11,085 nt of DNA, from assembly GCA_013205645.1 (NCBI GenBank), contig JABMMH010000336.1, positions 1 through 11,085 on the forward strand. The letters run 5' to 3'. The position numbers and the translations under genes were made by a program. The stretch is from Polaromonas sp. (GTDB lineage Bacteria; Pseudomonadota; Gammaproteobacteria; Burkholderiales; Burkholderiaceae_C). Every line of letters starts with the position of its first letter. The stretch's first letter is position 1. Below, piece after piece: positions 6,470 through 11,085 of this stretch. A model generated the notes under the pieces. It was not told where the DNA came from, ran no database searches, and saw only the letters and a program-made list of their open reading frames with translations.

Positions 6470-8266
6470 ATGCCCCAGTACTCCCCACCCTTGCGTGACA
6501 TGCAGTTTTTGATGCACGAAGTGCTCAACTTGAGCGACGAGTTCAAGGCCATGCCCAAGCACGTCGAGGTCGACGCCGAGACGCTGAACGCCGTGCTGGA
6601 AGAAGCTGGCAAGTTTGCCGCCGAAGTCACCTTTCCGCTCAACATCAGTGGCGACACCGAAGGCTGCCAGCTCGACATCAGCACGCACGACGTGACGGTG
6701 CCGACAGGCTTCAAGCAAGCCTACCAACAGTACGTGGCGGGCGGCTGGGCGGCCTTGTCGTGCGACCCGGCCTACGGCGGCCAAGGCTTGCCCTTTGCCT
6801 TGAACCAGTGTCTGTACGAAATGCTGAACTCAGCCAATCAAGCTTGGGCCATGTACCCGGGCCTGTCGCATGGCGCGTACGCAGCGCTTCACGCGCATGG
6901 CACTGAGGCTCAGAAGTCACTCTACCTGCCCAAGCTCACCAGCGGCGAATGGACCGGTACCATGTGCTTGACCGAAGCGCACTGCGGCACCGACCTGGGC
7001 CTCTTGCGCACCAAAGCCGAGCCGCAACCCGACGGCCGCTACGCGCTCACCGGCAACAAGATTTTCATCAGCGCCGGCGAGCACGACATGGCCGCCAACA
7101 TCGTCCACCTGGTGTTGGCGCGCCTGCCAGATGCGCCTGCCGGTAGCAAAGGCATCAGCCTGTTTTTGGTGCCCAAGTTCAACCTCAACCCCGATGGCTC
7201 ACTGGGTTCGCGCAACGGTATTTTTTGCGGCAGCCTTGAGCACAAGATGGGCATTCACGGCAATGCCACGTGTCAGATGGTGCTCGACGGCGCCGTCGGC
7301 ACGCTGGTGGGCGCAGCGCACAAGGGTCTATCAGCGATGTTCGTCATGATGAACGCAGCGCGCTTGGGCGTTGGCAATCAGGCGCTGGGTTTGACCGAAG
7401 TGGCTTTTCAAAATGCGCTTGCCTACGCCAAAGACCGGCTGCAAATGCGCTCGCTCTCAGGCGTCAAAGCGCCGTACAAAGCGGCTGATCCGATCATCGT
7501 CCACCCAGATGTGCGCAAGATGCTGCTCACCGCCAAGGCCTATGCTGAAGGTGGCCGCGCGCTGGCGCTCTACTGCAGTTTGTTGCTCGACAAAGAACTG
7601 CACCACCCAGATGCCAGCGTGCGCCAAGCCTCGGCAGAGATGGTGGCGTTGCTGACGCCCATCGTCAAAGCCTTCCTGACGGACAACGGCCACATCGCGA
7701 CGAATGCCTGCTTGCAGGTGTTCGGCGGTCACGGCTACATCAAAGAATGGGGCATGGAGCAGTACGCGCGCGACAACCGCATCAACATGATTTATGAGGG
7801 CACCAACACCATCCAGTCGCTGGACTTGCTAGGCCGCAAGGTGCTGGCCAACAACGGTGAAACCCTGAAGCAATTCGGTCAACTGGTGCGTGCGTTGGTG
7901 GCCGAAGAAAGCGCCAATCCTGAGATGGCCGAGTTCATCAAACCGCTGGCTGAATTGGCTCAGCAGATGACGGCCTTCACCACCGAGATCGGTATGCGCG
8001 CAACGCAAGACCCGGACGAAATCGGCGCTGCCGCGGTGGACTATCTGCGCGTCGCCGGCCACTTGGTGTTCAGCTATTTTTGGGCCCGCATGGCGCAAGT
8101 TGCCCTGCAAGAAATTGAGGCCGGCAACCGCGACAAGTTCTATCTCGCCAAGCTGCAAACGGCGCGCTTTTACTTCGCCAAGCTGCTGCCTGAAACCGCT
8201 ATGCTGATGCGCACTGCGCGCGCCGGCAGCACGGTGTTGATGGACACAGACGAAGCGCTGATTTAA
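6470..8266 (+). CDS. Acyl-CoA dehydrogenase, large type with C-terminal extension (DmdC-like)
   Basis: This flavoprotein family introduces an alpha-beta double bond into an acyl-CoA and passes electrons to ETF. The 598-residue protein is longer than the usual 380-400 and fits the subgroup with an extra C-terminal helical domain, which includes DmdC (3-methylmercaptopropionyl-CoA dehydrogenase) and many uncharacterised beta-oxidation enzymes. Visible parts are the N-terminal YSPPLRDMQFLMHEVLN, the FAD/substrate signature MCLTEAHCGTDLG (165-177) and QVFGGHGYIKEWGMEQYARD. The catalytic base is Glu443 in MIYEGTNTIQ. ATG 6470 matches family N-termini. The frame is open to ATG 6413, but that lies inside the REPIN and adds residues without family similarity. 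The substrate chain is unknown. The crotonase-fold gene follows after 34 bases, suggesting one catabolic unit. Confidence 0.93.
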   Translation: MPQYSPPLRDMQFLMHEVLNLSDEFKAMPKHVEVDAETLNAVLEEAGKFAAEVTFPLNISGDTEGCQLDISTHDVTVPTGFKQAYQQYVAGGWAALSCDPAYGGQGLPFALNQCLYEMLNSANQAWAMYPGLSHGAYAALHAHGTEAQKSLYLPKLTSGEWTGTMCLTEAHCGTDLGLLRTKAEPQPDGRYALTGNKIFISAGEHDMAANIVHLVLARLPDAPAGSKGISLFLVPKFNLNPDGSLGSRNGIFCGSLEHKMGIHGNATCQMVLDGAVGTLVGAAHKGLSAMFVMMNAARLGVGNQALGLTEVAFQNALAYAKDRLQMRSLSGVKAPYKAADPIIVHPDVRKMLLTAKAYAEGGRALALYCSLLLDKELHHPDASVRQASAEMVALLTPIVKAFLTDNGHIATNACLQVFGGHGYIKEWGMEQYARDNRINMIYEGTNTIQSLDLLGRKVLANNGETLKQFGQLVRALVAEESANPEMAEFIKPLAELAQQMTAFTTEIGMRATQDPDEIGAAAVDYLRVAGHLVFSYFWARMAQVALQEIEAGNRDKFYLAKLQTARFYFAKLLPETAMLMRTARAGSTVLMDTDEALI

Positions 8267-8300
8267 TTTTTTATTGCAACACCCCAAACACGCACAGACC

Positions 8301-9080
8301 ATGACAACATCCGACAACCAAGACATCCTGATCCACACCGAAGCCGCGGTGACAACCATCACCATCAACCGTGTTGGTAAGAAAAACTCCATCACCGCCG
8401 CCATGTATGGCGCGCTGGCCGATGCGCTAGCCAGCGCCAGCCGCGATGCCGCTGTGCGCGTGGTGGTGATTCAAGGCCACGAGACGATCTTCTCAGCCGG
8501 CAACGACATCAGCGACTTTCTCAGCACGCCGCCTGACCATGCAGACGCGCCGGTGTTCCGTTTCATGCGCGGCATCAGCACCTTTGCCAAGCCCATCGTG
8601 GCTTCGGTCTGCGGACCGGCGGTCGGCATCGGCACCACGTTGCTGCTGCACTGCGACTTGATCTACGCCGGTGACAACGCCGCGTTTTCAATGCCCTTCG
8701 TCAACCTCGGCCTGTGCCCTGAAGCCGGCTCAAGCCTGTTGGTGCCCCAGCTGATGGGCCATCAACGCGCAGCAGAAGCGCTGTTGCTGGGCGAGCCCTT
8801 CATGGCCGAGACAGCGCTAGAGATGGGGCTGATCAACCGCATCGTGCCGCCCTCAGAAGCCAACGCGCTGGCCCAACGCCAAGCGCAAAAACTCGCCACC
8901 AAACCGCTGTCGGCCTTGCTCGAAACCAAGCGCTTGATGAAGCAAGGCAACGCCGCTGTGGTGGCTGCACGCATTGAGGAGGAGGGCGCCAGTTTCGGCC
9001 GCATGTTGTCAGAGCCTGCGGCCCGCGAAGCCTTCGCGGCTTTCATTGAAAAACGTCGGCCAGACTTTTCAAACGTCTGA
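8301..9080 (+). CDS. Crotonase-fold enoyl-CoA hydratase/isomerase family protein, isomerase-like
   Basis: The 259-residue protein has the crotonase fold, with the oxyanion-hole segments SAGNDISDF (65-73) and GPAVGIG (105-111) and the CDLIYAGDNAAF strand. In true enoyl-CoA hydratases two glutamates (Glu144 and Glu164 in the rat enzyme) activate water. At the aligned places this protein has Thr113 and Phe133. It does carry Glu141 in NLGLCPEAGSS, the place of the single catalytic Glu in delta3,delta2-enoyl-CoA isomerases of the ECI2/Eci1 type. An isomerase role in oxidation of unsaturated acyl-CoAs is therefore more likely than hydration, although such proteins are usually labelled enoyl-CoA hydratase. 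ATG 8301 is the start; the frame runs further up to a TTG with no support. It probably shares a transcript with the dehydrogenase upstream, and its stop lies four bases from that of the convergent methyltransferase gene. Confidence 0.9.
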   Translation: MTTSDNQDILIHTEAAVTTITINRVGKKNSITAAMYGALADALASASRDAAVRVVVIQGHETIFSAGNDISDFLSTPPDHADAPVFRFMRGISTFAKPIVASVCGPAVGIGTTLLLHCDLIYAGDNAAFSMPFVNLGLCPEAGSSLLVPQLMGHQRAAEALLLGEPFMAETALEMGLINRIVPPSEANALAQRQAQKLATKPLSALLETKRLMKQGNAAVVAARIEEEGASFGRMLSEPAAREAFAAFIEKRRPDFSNV

Positions 9081-9084
9081 TCGC

Positions 9085-9621
9085 TCAACACCTCTCAAAA
9101 ACTTCAATTTTGGCCGGTGGGAAATTACCCCAGACGATCTCACTTGAAACTTTGCGCATGCCCGCATCCAACCACGGTGAAGCACTGCGAAAAAGATAAG
9201 TGAACTGAATCACTTTTGCGCCAGCACTGAGCATCTCAGCACTGGCTTTAACGATGCTGAGCACATCTTTTTGTGGCAGTGACCGCAAGGGCAAGCTGCT
9301 GACAATGGCTTTTATCTTGAGCCCACCTAATCGCACAAAGTTGATTCGGGCGGCATCTTCAGACACTATCTTCAAGCCTGGAAAACGCCGCTGAAGTTTG
9401 TGGGCCATGATTTTTGATTTTTCAAAAACAAGCAATTGCCGTTTTAAAACACCACGCTGAAGAATCTCATGGGTGATGGAACCCGTCCCACCCCCAAATT
9501 CGATCACCCATCCATCTTCTGCTGTGTCGATGTAGCTCGCCATTCGCTTACCAAGTTGGGGGGAGCTTGAGAGGACAGAGCCGACTGACTGTGGGTTCTT
9601 GATGAATTCATGTAACAACAT
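9085..9621 (-). CDS. PmtA-like class I SAM-dependent methyltransferase (phospholipid N-methyltransferase family)
   Basis: The 178-residue protein resembles small methyltransferases related to PmtA, some of which methylate phosphatidylethanolamine, and to the KsgA rRNA dimethylase fold. The start FIKNPQSVGSVLSSSPQLGKRMASYID is typical of the group. Motif I is VIEFGGGTGSIT (Gly-rich, about 39-50), the acidic ribose ligand is Glu67 in LVFEKS, motif III is EDA near 88-90, and SSLPLRSLP at 108-116 stands in the catalytic loop. Length is close to family size, so it looks intact. Hand counts show 40-52 percent GC over 9241-9480, while the crotonase gene has 55-67 percent in the lines I counted, hinting at a different origin. 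ATG 9621 has no good ribosome binding site. Its substrate, lipid or otherwise, is not shown by sequence. Confidence 0.8.
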   Translation of the reverse strand: MLLHEFIKNPQSVGSVLSSSPQLGKRMASYIDTAEDGWVIEFGGGTGSITHEILQRGVLKRQLLVFEKSKIMAHKLQRRFPGLKIVSEDAARINFVRLGGLKIKAIVSSLPLRSLPQKDVLSIVKASAEMLSAGAKVIQFTYLFRSASPWLDAGMRKVSSEIVWGNFPPAKIEVFERC

Positions 9622-9716
9622 AGTCGTGGTTTTTCCGTCATTTCAAAGAGGCGTAGTCTATTGGGTTTGTAATGGTTGAGCTTGGCGGGTTCAGCCGCGT
9701 TGCGGGCTCGGGGTTG

Positions 9717-10145
9717 TCAAACCTTGGTCGGAGACTTTTCGATCGGCCGCGGTCGGCCCTTATCGTCAATCGCCACATAGGTCAGGCTGGCTTCGGTGAC
9801 TTTGATGTAGCTGCCTTGGGCCCGCATGTGTTCGGCGTAGACCTCGACCTGCACCGTGACGGAGGTGTTGCCGATACGCGTGACAACGGCAAAAAAAGAC
9901 AGGATGTCGCCCACATGCACCGGCTGCTTGAAGACAAATTGGTTGACCGCCACGGTGGCCATGCGGCCGTTGACGTAGCGCGCCGGCAAGACCGCACCGG
10001 CCACATCCACATGGGCCATCACCCAGCCGCCAAAAATATCGCCATTGATATTGCAATCGGCCGGCATCGGGATGACCTTGAGGACCAATTCCTTGTCGGT
10101 TGGAAGTGTCACTGGGGGCACGATTGGGGTTGATTCAAAGGTCAT
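9717..10145 (-). CDS. yciA: Acyl-CoA thioesterase, YciA-type hot-dog fold
   Basis: YciA-like thioesterases hydrolyse acyl-CoAs to free acids and CoA in the cytoplasm. The 142-residue protein is a single hot-dog domain. MPADCNINGDIFGGWVMAHVD (about 27-47) holds the conserved Asn-x-x-Gly-Asp-Ile-Phe-Gly-Gly loop and the helix with Asp47, the position of the catalytic Asp of YciA. It is followed by VNQFVFKQPVHVGDILSF and a SYIKVTEASLTYVAIDDKGRPRPI tail, both typical. The start ATG at 10143-10145 lies inside an inverted repeat shared with the divergent ABC exporter gene. The methyltransferase gene lies 95 bases downstream on the same strand, with no clear terminator between. A broad-range acyl-CoA salvage role is the best guess. 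Confidence 0.88.
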   Translation of the reverse strand: MTFESTPIVPPVTLPTDKELVLKVIPMPADCNINGDIFGGWVMAHVDVAGAVLPARYVNGRMATVAVNQFVFKQPVHVGDILSFFAVVTRIGNTSVTVQVEVYAEHMRAQGSYIKVTEASLTYVAIDDKGRPRPIEKSPTKV

Positions 10146-10202
10146 AGGACAATCTCAGACAAAGTTAACGGATCTACCGATTTTTCACGATTGTCTCCTA
10201 TG
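10143..10202. promoter_or_regulatory. Divergent control region bounded by an inverted repeat that includes both start codons
   Basis: The 54 bases between the thioesterase and ABC exporter start codons must hold both promoters. CATAGGACAATC at 10143-10154 is mirrored by GATTGTCTCCTATG at 10189-10202, identical as an inverted repeat apart from an extra two bases in the right arm. The dyad centres near 10172 and a small palindrome GTTAAC sits at 10164-10169. As a result both genes begin with nearly the same leader, GATTGTC followed by CTATG. No clear sigma-70 boxes or Shine-Dalgarno sites were found. A shared operator or a duplicated leader is possible. Confidence 0.45.
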
Positions 10203-11085
10203 CGTTCTCGAGCTTCTTCCGATAGTCAGCACATGCCGGCCGCCACGGCCGATGTCAAAGCAGCAGCGCCGGAGCGCTCCGACACCGACACCTTGAAGCG
10301 GCTTTTCCCCTACCTCTGGGAATACAAATGGCGGGTGATTGCCGCGTTGAGTTTCATGGTCGGCGCCAAGATGGCCAATGTCAGCGTGCCGCTGCTGCTC
10401 AAAGAGCTGGTCGACGCCATGAGCTTCAAGCCGGGCGACGTGCAGGCGGTGTTGGTGGTGCCCGCTGCTTTGTTGCTGGGTTACGGTGCGCTGCGCCTGT
10501 CGACCTCGCTGTTCACTGAGTTGCGTGAGCTGGTGTTTGCCAAGGCGACTGAGGGCGCCACGCGGCGCATCTCGCTGGAAGTTTTTCAGCACTTGCATGC
10601 GCTGAGCCTGCGCTTTCATTTGGACCGGCAAACCGGCGGCATGACGCGTGACATCGAGCGCGGTACACGCGGCGTGCAATCGCTCATCTCGTACTCGCTG
10701 TACAGCATCATCCCGACGCTGATTGAAGTCACTTTTGTGCTGACTTTGCTAGCGGTCAAGTTCGACGTTTGGTTTGCCGGCATCACCATCATTGCGCTGG
10801 TGTTTTACATCCTCTTCACGGTGACAGTGACCGAGTGGCGCACGCAGTTCAGAAAGCAAATGAACGAGCTGGACTCGACAGCGCACAGCCGCGCGATTGA
10901 TTCCTTGCTGAACTACGAAACCGTCAAGTATTTCAACAACGAAGCTTTTGAAGCGCAGCGCTACGACGAAAACTTGGAGCGTTACCGGCGCGCGGCAGTT
11001 AAAAGTCAGCGCACCTTGAGCCTGCTCAACACCGGCCAGCAACTCATCATCGCCATCGGTCTGGTGGCCATGTTGTGGCGCGCCA
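10200..11085 (+). CDS. Atm1-type ABC exporter, transmembrane domain (3' partial)
   Basis: The frame from ATG 10200 stays open to the window end, giving 295 residues of an ABC half-transporter. Only the transmembrane domain is present here; Walker A, the signature motif and Walker B must lie beyond the right edge. After a polar N-terminus (1-33) come hydrophobic segments at about 45-67, 82-103, 162-186, 188-210 and the beginning of another at 279. The segments LRFHLDRQTGGMTRDIERG (about 137-155) and LNYETVKYFNNEAFE (237-251) mark the Atm1/ABCB7 group, which exports glutathione-linked compounds and is tied to iron-sulphur and heavy-metal homeostasis. Arg214 and Arg218 in EWRTQFRKQMN are spaced like glutathione-contacting arginines of a characterised bacterial Atm1 (family recall). 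ATG 10233 is an alternative start. It is divergent from the thioesterase gene. Confidence 0.92.
   Translation, partial: MRSRASSDSQHMPAATADVKAAAPERSDTDTLKRLFPYLWEYKWRVIAALSFMVGAKMANVSVPLLLKELVDAMSFKPGDVQAVLVVPAALLLGYGALRLSTSLFTELRELVFAKATEGATRRISLEVFQHLHALSLRFHLDRQTGGMTRDIERGTRGVQSLISYSLYSIIPTLIEVTFVLTLLAVKFDVWFAGITIIALVFYILFTVTVTEWRTQFRKQMNELDSTAHSRAIDSLLNYETVKYFNNEAFEAQRYDENLERYRRAAVKSQRTLSLLNTGQQLIIAIGLVAMLWRA

Noticed and set aside
8263..8275. T-run after the acyl-CoA dehydrogenase stop as an intrinsic terminator
   Set aside because: No stable GC hairpin precedes the T-run, and the crotonase gene begins shortly after.
9692..9708. Hairpin AGCCGC-GTT-GC(G)GGCT downstream of the thioesterase gene as a terminator
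   Set aside because: The stem is six pairs with a bulge and there is no T-run after it on the minus strand.
9672..10133. Plus-strand open frame opposite the thioesterase gene (153 codons)
   Set aside because: The minus-strand frame has the YciA hot-dog motifs, while this one has none and is its mirror shadow.

Overview
The window looks like part of a betaproteobacterial chromosome, most probably Burkholderiales/Comamonadaceae. This rests on the high but not extreme GC content, on the protein style (RmlA, RmlC, ArgB and Atm1-type sequences resembling those families) and on the dense mix of housekeeping and acyl-CoA genes. The genus cannot be fixed from the sequence alone. Two genes run off the ends: rfbA at the left and an ABC exporter at the right. 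There is no gene-free stretch over 300 bases, and I found no rRNA, tRNA, CRISPR array, insertion sequence or convincing Rho-independent terminator.

Left region (2-3862, + strand): surface polysaccharide genes. rfbA (5' truncated) and rfbC overlap by ATGA and supply steps of dTDP-L-rhamnose synthesis. Six bases later, with a GTG start, comes rfaH, a NusG-family antiterminator specialised for long polysaccharide operons. It is followed by a membrane-anchored UDP-GlcNAc 4,6-dehydratase-like enzyme (WbpM/PglF/CapD family). The four genes fit one transcription unit that makes sugar nucleotides and encodes its own elongation factor.

Middle region (3963-9080, + strand): argB (arginine-sensitive type N-acetylglutamate kinase) and slmA (TetR-fold nucleoid occlusion factor homologue) are 13 bases apart. 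A fumarylacetoacetate hydrolase family gene with a strong ribosome binding site follows. Then come a REPIN-like pair of inverted REP sequences, a large acyl-CoA dehydrogenase, and a crotonase-fold protein whose active-site pattern looks more like an enoyl-CoA isomerase than a hydratase. The last three enzymes suggest catabolism of a CoA-bound acid, but the substrate is not evident.

Right region (9085-11085): two minus-strand genes, a lower-GC PmtA-like methyltransferase that converges on the crotonase gene with a 4-base gap, and a YciA-type acyl-CoA thioesterase. The thioesterase is divergent from an Atm1-type ABC exporter. The 54 bases between these two start codons are framed by an inverted repeat that includes both start codons.

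The most notable non-coding signals are the REPIN at 6379-6452 and the start-codon-spanning dyad at 10143-10202. No wholly new system is evident. Most genes belong to recognisable families.
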